Shown here in pieces: positions 36,117 to 44,038 of a stretch of 64,000 nucleotides of DNA. A model generated the notes under the pieces. The model searched no databases. It had not been told where the DNA came from and saw only the letters and a list, made by a program, of their open reading frames with translations. This stretch comes from Curtobacterium luteum (GTDB lineage: Bacteria; Actinomycetota; Actinomycetes; Actinomycetales; Microbacteriaceae), in contig NZ_BMOI01000012.1 in assembly GCF_014646995.1 (NCBI RefSeq), positions 62,001 to 126,000 on the forward strand, in the 5' to 3' direction. Both the position numbers and the translations under genes were made by a program. The first letter of the stretch is position 1. Each line of letters opens with the position of its first letter.

Positions 36117-37033
36117 CCTCGCACGAGCGGTTCGTCGACGGGACACGAGGCGGCGGGGCTGCCGCTGGTGGCGCTGCTGCCGGTGGTGCCTCGGCCGGTC
36201 CCGCGACCGGTGCTGCCGCTGCGGCGCCCGCGCGGACGAAGCGCTGGCTCGTCGCGCTCGACATCGACGGCACCACCATGCGCGAGGACGGCGTCATCAC
36301 CGACACGGTGATCGCCGCCGTCCGCGACGCCGAGGCCGCCGGGCACGAGGTCATGCTCTCCACCGGCCGCAGCGAGAGCATGACGGTGCCGCTGCTCGAG
36401 ACGCTCGGCATCCACCCGAAGTACCTCGTCACCGCGAACGGCGCCCTCACGCTCCGCCGTCGCGAGGACGGCTCGTACGAGCACGCCCACGTCGAACAGT
36501 TCGACCCGACCGAGGTGCTCCGGACGATCCACGGCGCCCTGGCCGACGCTGCGTTCGGCGTCGAGGACGAGGACGGCCACTTCCTGCTCTCCGGCAACTT
36601 CCCCGACGACACCATGACCGTGCGGGGCGAGCACGTGCCGTTCGAGCAGCTGCTCGGCGTCGAGGCCACCCGTGTGGTCGTGATCTCGCCCGGGCACGAC
36701 ACCGAAGACTTCCTGCAGGTCGTCGAGCAGATGGGGCTGCACAAGGTCTCGTACTCGGTCGGCTGGACCTCGTGGCTCGACATCGCTCCCGAGGGCGTGA
36801 CGAAGGCCACCGCGATGGAGCGGGTGCGCGAGTGGCTCGACATCCCGCGCTCCCGGGTGTTCGCCGCGGGCGACGGTCGGAACGACATCGACATGCTCCG
36901 GTGGGCGTCGACGTCCGGTCGTGGGGTCGCGATGGGGCAGGCCCCGGTGGACGTCATCGAGGCCGGCAACGAGGTGACCGGCGGCGTCACCGACGACGGG
37001 CTCGCTGCGGCGCTCGACACGCTGCCGCGGTAG
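36113..37033 (+). CDS. HAD-superfamily hydrolase, Cof type
   Basis: The 306-residue phosphatase has the catalytic DxDGT loop [10 protein letters not shown] near residue 46, the motif II Ser/Thr in LSTGRS, a conserved Lys (GVTKATAME) and the C-terminal [13 protein letters not shown]. The cap is of the Cof type. The first 40 residues are a Gly/Ala-rich run that is not part of the fold and may be flexible. ATG 36113 overlaps the serS stop, so it is coupled. Substrate, probably a sugar phosphate or flavin phosphate, is unknown. Confidence 0.88.
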   Translation: MTSHERFVDGTRGGGAAAGGAAAGGASAGPATGAAAAAPARTKRWLVALDIDGTTMREDGVITDTVIAAVRDAEAAGHEVMLSTGRSESMTVPLLETLGIHPKYLVTANGALTLRRREDGSYEHAHVEQFDPTEVLRTIHGALADAAFGVEDEDGHFLLSGNFPDDTMTVRGEHVPFEQLLGVEATRVVVISPGHDTEDFLQVVEQMGLHKVSYSVGWTSWLDIAPEGVTKATAMERVREWLDIPRSRVFAAGDGRNDIDMLRWASTSGRGVAMGQAPVDVIEAGNEVTGGVTDDGLAAALDTLPR

Positions 37034-37040
37034 GGCCGGC

Positions 37041-37092
37041 GCGGGCGCGCGGGCGCGCGGGCGCGCGGGCGCGCGGGCGCGCGGGCGCGCGG
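37041..37092. repeat. Tandem repeat GGGCGCGC
   Basis: About six to seven copies of an 8-bp unit, GGGCGCGC, follow the HAD gene stop. Such alternating GC tracts can adopt Z-DNA and can slip; no function is seen. Confidence 0.75.
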
Positions 37093-37103
37093 GCGCTCAG
37101 ACG

Positions 37104-37214
37104 CCTCGCACCGTGCGAGGCCCGGCTGGCGCCGCCCGCAGCGTGCGAGGTTCCCCACACGGTGCGGGTCACCAGACGTCCCACCGTGCGTGGAACCTCG
37201 CACCATCGGTCGCC
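37104..37214. repeat. Diverged third copy of the CTCGCAC palindrome repeat
   Basis: CCTCGCACCGTGCGAGG at 37104-37120 is an 8+1+8 palindrome. The following GTGCGAGGTT and the terminal CCTCGCACCATCGGTC match the blocks at 33302 and 33478 in order and spacing, with many changes. It lies before tRNA-Ser(UGA). Confidence 0.7.
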
Positions 37215-37276
37215 AGCCGGGAGGCCCGCTAGACTTCCCGGGACGCGGTCACGTCTCGCCACGTGGTCGCGTCACT

Positions 37277-37364
37277 GGAGGGTTGTCCGAGCGGCCGATG
37301 GAGCCTGTCTTGAAAACAGGTGGGCAGTGATGTCTCGTGGGTTCGAATCCCACACCCTCCGCCA
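37277..37364 (+). tRNA. tRNA-Ser (anticodon UGA)
   Basis: The acceptor stem GGAGGGT pairs with ACCCTCC, discriminator G, followed by an encoded CCA. The anticodon arm is CCTGTC-TTGAAAA-CAGG with UGA as anticodon, reading UCA. A long variable arm, typical of serine tRNAs, precedes the GTTCGAATC T loop. A TAGACT box at 37230-37235 could be its promoter. Confidence 0.97.
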
Positions 37365-37376
37365 CCGGGGTCGCGG

Positions 37377-37553
37377 CTAGTCCGCCGACACCTCCGCCGG
37401 CGCAGCCGTCTCGACCGGTTCGGTGACGACGATCTCGCCCAGTGTGACCGCGCGGCCCACCGCCTCGGCGAGGAACACCACCGCGCACCCGACGACGACG
37501 AACGCCCACCCCGCGAGGCGGCGACGGAGCACTCCGGACGATCTCGACGGCAT
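37377..37553 (-). CDS. Small single-span membrane protein
   Basis: The 58-residue product has a basic N terminus (MPSRSSGVLRRRL), one hydrophobic segment (AGWAFVVVGCAVVFLAEAVG) and an acidic/Ala tail. AAGGG lies eight bases before ATG 37553, a sound ribosome-binding site. I do not recognise a family. It lies convergent with the tRNA gene. GC3 is high as in neighbours. The 148 bp between it and the LuxR gene show nothing else. Confidence 0.5.
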   Translation of the reverse strand: MPSRSSGVLRRRLAGWAFVVVGCAVVFLAEAVGRAVTLGEIVVTEPVETAAPAEVSAD

Positions 37554-37701
37554 CTCGTGGCCCTTCGGTCGTCGTGCTCGGACGGACACCGCTCGTGCCC
37601 GATGTGATCGAACCACGATGCCCGCCGAACGGCTGCGGACACCGGGCCTCGTGCGTGAAGTGCATGAGAGGGCGCTCACGAACCCGCCCGAGCGAGCCCG
37701 G

Positions 37702-38571
37702 TCAGCCCCGCACGCTGAACGCCGCGAGCTCCGCCCGCGTCCGGGCCCCGTGCTTCCGGAGCAGGTTCGCCACGTGGTACTTGACCGTGTTGACACTGAT
37801 GCCGAGTCCGTCCGCGATCTCCCGGTTCCCGACGCCGGTCGCCACGAGCCGCAGCACGTCGCGCTCCCGCTCGGTGAGGTCCGCGTCGTCCGGCACGTCG
37901 AGCGTCGCGGGGGAGGGGTCGAGCGGCAGCGCGATGTCGAGCGTCGATCCCCACCCGGGCGTCGAGTCGACCGCGAGGGTGCCGTCCAGGGCGACGACCC
38001 GCTCGGCGATGGGCCGGACGGCGTCGTCGTGCACGTCGAGGGTCCCGGCGCCGTCGTCGCGGAGCTGCATGAGCAGGTTCCGTCCGTCGCAGTCCCACTG
38101 GATGCGGACTCGGTGGGCGGCGCCGTCGTCCACGAGCGCGAGGACCGCGGTGCGGACGATCGCGCGGGCGCTGTGGGCGACGTCCCCGGGCAGGGCACGG
38201 CCGGTGGCGGGCGGCTCGACGAACTGCACGTCGAGGTCGCCGAAGCGGACGAGCGGCCGGAGGTCGGCTCGGAGACGGGAGAACGCGCCGGTCACGGGCT
38301 CGAGGAGCGTGCTCCGCTGCCGGTCGCTCGACGTGCGCAGCTCGACGAGTGCGGCCGAGGCGATCTCGACGGCCTCGGCGCGGGCGGCGGCGTCGGAGAG
38401 CCGGCCGGAGCGGAGGGCAGCGAGGACGGACTCGAGCGTGAGAGCGTGGCGGTCCGCCGTCTCGGCCACCGTCCGGGCGTGCTCGGCGGCGGCCGTGCGG
38501 CTGGACGCCGGTGCGGCCGCTGTCCGGCTGGACGCCGGAGCGGCCGGTGCACCCGGTGACCTCGATCCCAC
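37702..38571 (-). CDS. LuxR-type regulator with a histidine-kinase-like ATPase domain
   Basis: The 289-residue protein ends in a LuxR/GerE helix-turn-helix (residues 225-285, LTERERDVLRLVATGVGNREIADGLGISVNTVKYHV). The region before it (about 120-215) resembles the HATPase_c fold, with VRTAVLALVDDG, LRDDGAGT and GWGSTLDIALPL. No receiver domain or phospho-His box is seen. The N terminus has a short AAPASSRT duplication. GTG 38571 follows TAGGTT by six bases. It is divergent from hxlB and probably controls the formaldehyde genes. Confidence 0.75.
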   Translation of the reverse strand: MGSRSPGAPAAPASSRTAAAPASSRTAAAEHARTVAETADRHALTLESVLAALRSGRLSDAAARAEAVEIASAALVELRTSSDRQRSTLLEPVTGAFSRLRADLRPLVRFGDLDVQFVEPPATGRALPGDVAHSARAIVRTAVLALVDDGAAHRVRIQWDCDGRNLLMQLRDDGAGTLDVHDDAVRPIAERVVALDGTLAVDSTPGWGSTLDIALPLDPSPATLDVPDDADLTERERDVLRLVATGVGNREIADGLGISVNTVKYHVANLLRKHGARTRAELAAFSVRG

Positions 38572-38585
38572 GCACCGAACCTACC

Positions 38586-38628
38586 CGTCCCACCCGGACG
38601 GATCGTCCCACCCGATCGGACGGGACGA
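38586..38628. promoter_or_regulatory. Direct and inverted repeats between luxR-type gene and hxlB
   Basis: CGTCCCACCCG occurs at 38586-38596 and again at 38604-38614, 18 bp apart. The second copy also forms an inverted repeat TCGTCCC (38603-38609) with GGGACGA (38622-38628). These are candidate binding sites for the divergent regulator. Confidence 0.5.
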
Positions 38629-38680
38629 CCGTGCGCCCGGGCGGCACCGCGTCGACCGACACCACGGCAGCATCGGAGCC

Positions 38681-39253
38681 ATGCCCACCACCACCGTCGC
38701 GGACGCCCTCGGCACGATCGGGAGCGAACTGCAGGACCTCGTCGCCGCCGTCCGCGCGGCCGACCCGGCACCGTTCGAGCGTGCACTGACGCTGCTGACC
38801 GACGCCGACCGCGTCTTCGTGCACGGTGCCGGACGCTCGGGCCTCGCGCTCCGGATGACCGCGATGCGCCTCATGCACCTCGGGCTCGATGTCCACGTGG
38901 TCGGCGAGGTGACGACCCCCGCCATCCGCGAGGGCGACGTGCTCCTCGTCGCGAGCGGCTCCGGCACGACGGGCGGGATCGTCCGCGCGGCCGAGACCGC
39001 TGCGGAGGTCGGCGCCCGGGTCCTCGCCGTGAGCACGAGGGCCGACTCGTCGCTGTCGACGGCAGCCGACACCACGCTCGTGGTCCCGGCTGCGACGAAG
39101 ACCGACCGCTCCGGCACCGCGTCCGCGCAGTACGCCGGGAGCCTCTTCGAGCAGGCCGTCGCCCTGCTCGGGGACGCCCTGTTCCACGCGCTCTGGCAGC
39201 GCAGCGGGCACTCCGCGGACGACCTGTGGCCCCGCCACGCCAACCTCGAATGA
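38681..39253 (+). CDS. hxlB: 6-phospho-3-hexuloisomerase (SIS domain)
   Basis: The 190-residue SIS-fold isomerase interconverts 3-hexulose-6-phosphate and fructose-6-phosphate in the ribulose monophosphate pathway. The sugar-phosphate motifs are FVHGAGRSGLALRMTAMRLMHLG near residue 45 and LLVASGSGTTGGI near 90, and the C-terminal FEQAVALLGDAL is conserved. ATG 38681 is chosen with GGAGCC just upstream. hxlA follows 23 bases after the stop, giving a two-gene operon for formaldehyde fixation or ribulose-5-phosphate supply. Confidence 0.9.
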   Translation: MPTTTVADALGTIGSELQDLVAAVRAADPAPFERALTLLTDADRVFVHGAGRSGLALRMTAMRLMHLGLDVHVVGEVTTPAIREGDVLLVASGSGTTGGIVRAAETAAEVGARVLAVSTRADSSLSTAADTTLVVPAATKTDRSGTASAQYAGSLFEQAVALLGDALFHALWQRSGHSADDLWPRHANLE

Positions 39254-39276
39254 CCCACCACCGGAAGGACACCACC

Positions 39277-39915
39277 ATGCAGCTCCAGTTCGCCATGGAC
39301 ACCCTGACCACCGAGCACGCCCTCGAACTCGCCGGAAAGGCCGCGCCGTACGTCGACGTCATCGAGCTCGGAACCCCGCTCATCAAGAGCGCCGGCCTCT
39401 CCGCGATCACCGCGGTCAAGGACGCCCACCCCGACAAGATCGTCTTCGCCGACCTCAAGACGATGGACGCCGGGGAGCTCGAGGCCGACATCGCCTTCAA
39501 GGCCGGAGCCGACCTCGTCACCGTCCTCGGCGTCGCCGGCGACAGCACGATCGCGGGTGCCGTCAAGGCCGCGAAGCAGCACGGCAAGGGGATCGTCGTC
39601 GACCTCATCGGCGTGCCGGACAAGGCAGCCCGCGCGAAGGAGGTCACCGCGCTCGGCGCCGAGTTCGTCGAGATGCACGCGGGCCTCGACGAGCAGGCCG
39701 AGGAGGGCTTCACCTTCGAGACGCTCCTGCGCGACGGCGAGGTCTCGGGCGTCGACTTCTCCGTCGCGGGTGGCATCACCACCGACACGATCGCCGCCGT
39801 CCAGGCATCGGGCGCGCGGGTCGCCGTGGCCGGCAGTGCGATCTACAGCGCCGACGACGTCGCCGCTGCGGCGTCCGCCCTGCGCGACGCGATCACGGCG
39901 TCCGCAGCGGCGTAG
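39277..39915 (+). CDS. hxlA: 3-hexulose-6-phosphate synthase
   Basis: The 212-residue TIM-barrel enzyme of the orotidine-monophosphate-decarboxylase superfamily condenses formaldehyde with ribulose-5-phosphate. It has the signature VFADLKTMDAGELEADIAF near residue 58 (D-x-K-x-x-D) and VEMHAGLDEQ near 130, with the phosphate-binding VAGGIT and VAGSAIYSADD. GGAAGGAC lies before ATG 39277. A 42-bp palindrome lies 15 bases after the stop and may end transcription. Confidence 0.93.
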   Translation: MQLQFAMDTLTTEHALELAGKAAPYVDVIELGTPLIKSAGLSAITAVKDAHPDKIVFADLKTMDAGELEADIAFKAGADLVTVLGVAGDSTIAGAVKAAKQHGKGIVVDLIGVPDKAARAKEVTALGAEFVEMHAGLDEQAEEGFTFETLLRDGEVSGVDFSVAGGITTDTIAAVQASGARVAVAGSAIYSADDVAAAASALRDAITASAAA

Positions 39916-39930
39916 TCCTCACCGAGGGAC

Positions 39931-39972
39931 GGACGGGAGGCGCGGTGCCAGCTGGCACCGCGCCTCCCGGCC
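39931..39972. repeat. 42-bp intergenic palindrome, copy 4 (CAGCTG centre)
   Basis: GGACGGGAGGCGCGGTGCC pairs with GGCACCGCGCCTCCCGGCC around CAGCTG instead of GGGCCC. The inner arms differ from other copies yet pair perfectly. It lies between convergent hxlA and mtnN. Confidence 0.85.
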
Positions 39973-40000
39973 GTGCCGTGGTCGCGACCACGGCACGACG

Positions 40001-40708
40001 TCAGCCGACGAGTCCCGTCACCACGTCGTGGACCACGCGCGCGGCACGCGCCGCCGCGTCGTCGAGGTGCTCCTTGAACTCGTCCCCGTCGGGGGCGCAG
40101 AGGTCGCTGATGCAGCGGATCGACACGAACGGCATGTCGTGCACGTGCGCGAACTGCGCGATCGCCGCCGACTCCATGTCGACCGCGGCGACCGTCGGGA
40201 AGGCGTCGCGGAGCAGGCGTGCGCGACCCTCCGTCACGAAGATCTCGCTCGACCCGATCGTCGCGGCGCGCATCAGGGAGCCGGTGTCGGCGGCGAGCGC
40301 GAGGTCGACCAGCCGCTGGTCCGGCTCGTAGCCCGTCGGCATCCCGGGCACCTGGCCGAGCGCGTAGCCGAAGGCCGTCGCGTCGGCGTTGAGGTTCACG
40401 TAGCGGTCGCCGACCACGACGTCGCCGATCGCGACCCCGTGCATGAGGCCGCCGGCGGTGCCGACGCTGATCACCGGGATGCCGGAGCCGAAGTCGTGGA
40501 ACGCGTGCGCGACCGCCGCGGTGGCGTTCGTGAACCCGATCCCGCTGCGACGGACCGCGACGGTCGCGCCGCCGACGTCGAGCAGGTGGTGTTCGTCATG
40601 ACCCCCGACCGGACCGTCGAGGATGGGGGTGCCGCCGAGGAGTCCCGCGAACGCGGAGACCTCCTCGCTCATGGCGGCGATGACGACCGCGATCGGTGGG
40701 TGGTGCAC
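40001..40708 (-). CDS. mtnN: 5'-methylthioadenosine/S-adenosylhomocysteine nucleosidase
   Basis: The 235-residue enzyme cleaves MTA and SAH to adenine and the thio-ribose. It has the nucleoside phosphorylase fold with IAAMSEEVSAFA at the N terminus, VISVGTAGGLMHG near residue 80, and the ribose-binding VDMESAAIAQFAH near 170; the catalytic Asp lies in CISDLCAP. GTG 40708 is chosen. It recycles the by-products of methyl transfer. The PepSY gene ends 19 bases upstream on the same strand. Confidence 0.93.
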   Translation of the reverse strand: MHHPPIAVVIAAMSEEVSAFAGLLGGTPILDGPVGGHDEHHLLDVGGATVAVRRSGIGFTNATAAVAHAFHDFGSGIPVISVGTAGGLMHGVAIGDVVVGDRYVNLNADATAFGYALGQVPGMPTGYEPDQRLVDLALAADTGSLMRAATIGSSEIFVTEGRARLLRDAFPTVAAVDMESAAIAQFAHVHDMPFVSIRCISDLCAPDGDEFKEHLDDAAARAARVVHDVVTGLVG

Positions 40709-40726
40709 TGATCGAGTCTCGCACGC

Positions 40727-42169
40727 TCAGCGTCGGCGGGCCGCCCCCACCGTGACGACCAGTGCATCGACGAGCAGGAACCCGAGCAGGGTGACACCGA
40801 CCGTCGGGAGCAGGATCCCGATCGTGGCCGCGACCAGGCCGACCGTGACCAGTCCCCAGCCCGGTGTCCGCGCGAGCGCACCCGCGGCGGGAGCCCGGCC
40901 GACGCGAGCGCCGGTGGGGCGTCGCTGCCACCACATCACGTACCCGAAGACGACCATCGCGGCGATGCCGAGCGCGGCGAGCACGAGCACGATCTGGTTC
41001 GGCAGCCCGAACAGCACGCCCATGTGCGTGTTGACGCCGAGCTTCGCGGCCTTCGCCATGACCGGGTAGTCGTCCCAGCGCACGGTCGAGACGACGTGGG
41101 CATCGCGCGGGTCGACGGCGACGGCGTCCATCGCCACGGGCCAGGTCTGCTTGCTCTCCTCGACGCGCCATGCCTGGTCGGCGGCGGTCGGGACGTGGAT
41201 CCGGAGCTCGGCGGCGTCGATGTCCGCACCACGGGCAGCCGCGAGGACGGTGTCGAACTGGTCCGGCGTCACCTCGGCCGCGGCAGCAGTCGGGGCCGCG
41301 CCGCCGTGGTGGCCGGCGTGCTCGCCGCTCGTCGCGCCGTTCGTGGTCGGCTCGCTGCCGAGGGCCGTGTCGACCGCCGGCGCCTGCCAGCTCAGTGCCG
41401 ACCGGATCGCGGTCACGTTGTCGCCCGCGAAGTGCGACCACGTGATGCCCGTCGCCGAGAGGAAGAGCGCGCCGAGGAGCACCCAGACGCCGGTCGCGGC
41501 GTGCCACGAGAACGTCCGCCGGTACCCGCGCGCGCGGTTGTCCGGCACGACGAGCTCGCGCTTGCGACGAGCTCGACGGATCCGGGTCGCCCACAGCGCG
41601 ATGCCGGCGAGGGACACGATGCCGAGCCACGACGCCGCCGTCTCGCTGTAGAGCCGGCCGACGTCGCCGAGCAGCAGGCTGCGGTGCACCGTGCTCACCC
41701 AGGTGCGGAACGGCAGGGAGCCGGACGTGCCGTACACCGGCAGGTCGCCGCGGACCTCGGCGGTGCCCGGGTCGACGAAGACCGCGCGGGTCGTGGACTC
41801 GGCGAGGCCCTCCTCGGTGAACATCACGCGGGTGGTCGTACCGCTCGCCGGGGCCGGGCGGACCTCGGTGACCGTGTCGCCCGGGTGGTGGCGCTCGACG
41901 TACTGCTCGGCGGCGGACACCTGGTCGGCGAGGGGGAGTGTGGTCGCGGACTCCGGCGCGGTGAGCTCGTGGGCGTACGCCACGCGCTCGATCGACGGGG
42001 CGACGGCGTACACGGCACCGCTGAGGGCCGCCACGAGGATGAACGGGCCGACGAACAGTCCGGCGAGGAAGTGCAGGCGCAGCAGGAGTTGGGGGAACCA
42101 ACCCGCGCTGGCGGGTGGCCGTGACGGTGCTGGCGTGGGCGTGCGCGTGGCTGCGGGGGCGTGCGGCAT
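40727..42169 (-). CDS. PepSY-associated membrane protein (PiuB-like)
   Basis: The 480-residue protein has four main spans (about residues 25-50, 165-190, 215-240 and 395-420, plus one or two C-terminal ones) and extracytoplasmic PepSY-type repeats. Family members are linked to iron or copper handling. A His-rich insert (GEHAGHHGG) in the second external loop could bind metal. ATG 42169 has GGAGAG upstream, and a perfect inverted repeat (42217-42233) lies about 50 bases before it. Metal-responsive control is likely but unproven. Confidence 0.82.
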   Translation of the reverse strand: MPHAPAATRTPTPAPSRPPASAGWFPQLLLRLHFLAGLFVGPFILVAALSGAVYAVAPSIERVAYAHELTAPESATTLPLADQVSAAEQYVERHHPGDTVTEVRPAPASGTTTRVMFTEEGLAESTTRAVFVDPGTAEVRGDLPVYGTSGSLPFRTWVSTVHRSLLLGDVGRLYSETAASWLGIVSLAGIALWATRIRRARRKRELVVPDNRARGYRRTFSWHAATGVWVLLGALFLSATGITWSHFAGDNVTAIRSALSWQAPAVDTALGSEPTTNGATSGEHAGHHGGAAPTAAAAEVTPDQFDTVLAAARGADIDAAELRIHVPTAADQAWRVEESKQTWPVAMDAVAVDPRDAHVVSTVRWDDYPVMAKAAKLGVNTHMGVLFGLPNQIVLVLAALGIAAMVVFGYVMWWQRRPTGARVGRAPAAGALARTPGWGLVTVGLVAATIGILLPTVGVTLLGFLLVDALVVTVGAARRR

Positions 42170-42216
42170 CGGGGCTCTCCGGTGTCGGGCGCGACCTCGT
42201 GCCGCACGGAGGGAGA

Positions 42217-42233
42217 CTCTACAAGATGTAGAG
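42217..42233. promoter_or_regulatory. CTCTACA-AGA-TGTAGAG operator upstream of the PepSY gene
   Basis: A perfect inverted repeat with 7-bp arms and a 3-bp spacer. The TACA...TGTA core resembles sites of BlaI/CopY-type repressors, which in several bacteria respond to copper; that match is by eye only. No such repressor gene lies in the window. Confidence 0.6.
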
Positions 42234-42296
42234 CGTCCCTGGTGTGGCAGTGCGCGTCCCGTCGGGTGCGCCGTGCTCGCCCGGGCTGGCTGACGG

Positions 42297-42545
42297 TCAG
42301 CGCTCCCGCGCCCGGTCCTCGTCGTGCTGCTGCTCCCACTCGTCCTTGCGCGCGATCGCCTCGTCCAGGGTCCGGTCCTTCTCGGCATCGGCGGCGGCCC
42401 AACCTCCGATGAAGGACGCCACGCACACCGCGGCGGCGAAGATGCCGAGGCCGATCAGCCAGCCGTTCCCGTCGGCCGTCGCGAAGAGGTACCCGGCGCC
42501 GACCCCGCCGGCCAGTGCCGGGATCCGCAGGAGCGATTCCAGCAT
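42297..42545 (-). CDS. Small two-span membrane protein
   Basis: The 82-residue product has hydrophobic segments around residues 7-25 and 29-50, then a charged coiled-coil-like tail (AEKDRTLDEAIARKDEWEQQHDEDRARER). I do not recognise a family. ATG 42545 is the first good start; no clear ribosome-binding site precedes it, and the frame is open farther upstream, so the N terminus may be wrong. It abuts remains of an HxlR regulator. Confidence 0.5.
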   Translation of the reverse strand: MLESLLRIPALAGGVGAGYLFATADGNGWLIGLGIFAAAVCVASFIGGWAAADAEKDRTLDEAIARKDEWEQQHDEDRARER

Positions 42546-42611
42546 CTGAGCACGACCGGTCCGCGACCGTGCTCGCTGGACGGGGGTTCGATCGGCGCGC
42601 ACGCCCCGAAC

Positions 42612-42833
42612 GTACGCGGACGGGAGGAGTACGTCCTCACCGACGCTGGCCGCGACCTCGCCCCGGTCCTGCTCGCACTGGGTGCGTGGGCGGACCGGCA
42701 CCACCCGTCCGCGCGGCCGTCGGACCTCGCGATCGTGGACCGCGAGACGGACGAGGTGGTCGTGCCGGCAGCCGTGGTCGCTGCGACCGGGCGGCCGGTC
42801 CCGCTCGACCGGCTCGCCGTCCGGGGCGTCTGA
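42612..42833 (+). pseudogene. C-terminal remnant of an HxlR-family regulator
   Basis: The frame reads VRGREEYVLTDAGRDLAPVL and then LALGAWADRHHP, the hallmark end of HxlR winged-helix regulators, followed by a short acidic tail and TGA. The HTH that should come before it (about 90 residues) is absent from all frames nearby. No start codon or ribosome-binding site is placed to express the fragment. It lies beside a second truncated regulator. Confidence 0.7.
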
Positions 42834-42907
42834 CCCGGCGGGGGTCCGCCGCGGCGTCCACCCCGGGCGGGCCGACCGGCCGCGCTGGCGCAGCGTGACC
42901 AGATGAC

Positions 42908-42949
42908 GGCCGGGAGGCCCGTGGCGGGCCCGCCACGGGCCTCCCGGCC
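42908..42949. repeat. 42-bp intergenic palindrome, copy 5 (perfect, 48 bp)
   Basis: Arms from GGCCGGGAGGCCCGTGGC meet at GGGCCC. With the flanking GAC/GTC the palindrome is perfect over 48 bp (42905-42952). It separates the two regulator remnants. Confidence 0.9.
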
Positions 42950-42963
42950 GTCGGGTGGGTGCG

Positions 42964-43224
42964 TCAGCGACGCACGCTGCAGCCGCAGCTCGCGCCGAGG
43001 ACGAACTCCGGCGGCATGAGGCCGCCGTGTCCGCCGTCCGTGTCGTCGATCCCGAGGACGCGGTCGACGGCGGCGCGGGCCATCGCCTCGATCGGCTGCC
43101 GGACGGTCGTGAGCTGGGGGTTCGTGTAGTCCGCCTCGGCGGCGCCGTCGAAGGAGACGATCGCGACGTCCTCCGGGACGACGACTGCCAGTCCGGCCTC
43201 ACGCAGCTCTGGAAGGGCAAGGAC
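42964..43224 (-). pseudogene. C-terminal remnant of a LacI-family regulator
   Basis: The frame reads LREAGLAVVVPEDVAIVSFD and later TTVRQPIEAMARAAVDRVLG, the usual end of LacI-type regulators, then a tail with two Cys and TGA. The DNA-binding half and most of the ligand domain are missing. Upstream sequence turns into the GACCGTCCGG direct repeats and the BLUF promoter. It is unlikely to be expressed as a working protein. Confidence 0.75.
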
Positions 43225-43320
43225 GGGACCTGCACCGGTCGCGACCAGGACCGTCCGGGACCCGGACCGTCCGGAACACGCGTTCATCCACGGGCCCGGT
43301 GCGGTCCGTGGACGACCACG

Positions 43321-43350
43321 TTGACGGATGTTCCGGACCGGAACGACACT
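43321..43350 (+). promoter_or_regulatory. BLUF gene promoter with a palindrome in the spacer
   Basis: TTGACG (43321-43326) and GACACT (43345-43350) are 18 bp apart, and ATG 43358 is seven bases after the -10. The spacer holds GTTCCGG-A-CCGGAAC (43330-43344), a perfect 15-bp palindrome, so a repressor could sit between the -35 and -10. Confidence 0.6.
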
Positions 43351-43357
43351 GGCGCCG

Positions 43358-43828
43358 ATGACCTCCCTCACCTCCCTCGTGTACATGTCCGTCGCCGTCG
43401 ACGAGCTCACCGACCACGACCTCGTCGCCATGCTCCGCGAGGCCCGGCTCCGCAACGACGCCCTCGGCGTCTCCGGACTGCTCCTCGCGAAGGACGGCCG
43501 CTTCCTCCAGGTGGTGGAGGGTCCGGCGTGGAGCGTCGAGGACCGCTTCGCGGCCATCGAGCGCGACCCGCGCCACACCGAGGTGCAGTCGCTGTCGCGG
43601 GAGCAGATCGAGTCCCGGCGGTTCGACGGCTGGGCGATGGCGTTCGGTTCGCCGTCGGACGCCGACGTCCTCGACGAGCCCGGGTTCAGCGGGTTCCTGC
43701 AGCGCCGGGAGGGCCTGCCCGCGTCGCTGTCGGGGACCTCCGCCGACTTCCTGCTGCGGTGGTTCCGTGGTCGGGACCTCGGCGCCGGCCGGGAGGAACG
43801 GATCACCCTGGGCAGGCACGCCGCCTGA
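43358..43828 (+). CDS. BLUF-domain blue-light photoreceptor, copy 1
   Basis: The 156-residue protein is a single BLUF domain that binds FAD and senses blue light. Key residues are visible: Tyr in LVYMS (residue 9), Asn in ARLRND, Gln in GRFLQVVEG and Trp in FDGWAMAF. The C-terminal helices follow with no output domain, so it probably acts through a partner. ATG 43358 lies seven bases after a GACACT -10. A paralogue is at 49479-49928. Confidence 0.9.
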   Translation: MTSLTSLVYMSVAVDELTDHDLVAMLREARLRNDALGVSGLLLAKDGRFLQVVEGPAWSVEDRFAAIERDPRHTEVQSLSREQIESRRFDGWAMAFGSPSDADVLDEPGFSGFLQRREGLPASLSGTSADFLLRWFRGRDLGAGREERITLGRHAA

Positions 43829-43890
43829 TCGGGGCCGCGGCCGGGTGCGCGGCGCGCGCCGGGTGCTCGCACGCTCAGTTCCGGCCGCCG

Positions 43891-44020
43891 CCGGACGACA
43901 GCGTCGTCGTCGTACGACGGCGGCCGGGTCGTCCGTTGCGGGCGCTGACTGTTGCGGACGCGGGACTGCGACGGTGCCGTCGTCGTCCGACAGCGGCGAC
44001 GTCGTACAGCGGCGGCGCCG
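43891..44020. repeat. Second cluster of the GTCGTYCGAC repeat unit
   Basis: GTCGTACGACGGCGGCC, GTCGTCCGACAGCGGCG and GTCGTACAGCGGCGG occur in the spacer between the BLUF gene and the mutarotase gene (43829-44038). They match the units of the 5307-5699 array. Confidence 0.65.
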
Positions 44021-44038
44021 CGCGATCGGCCGACGGGG

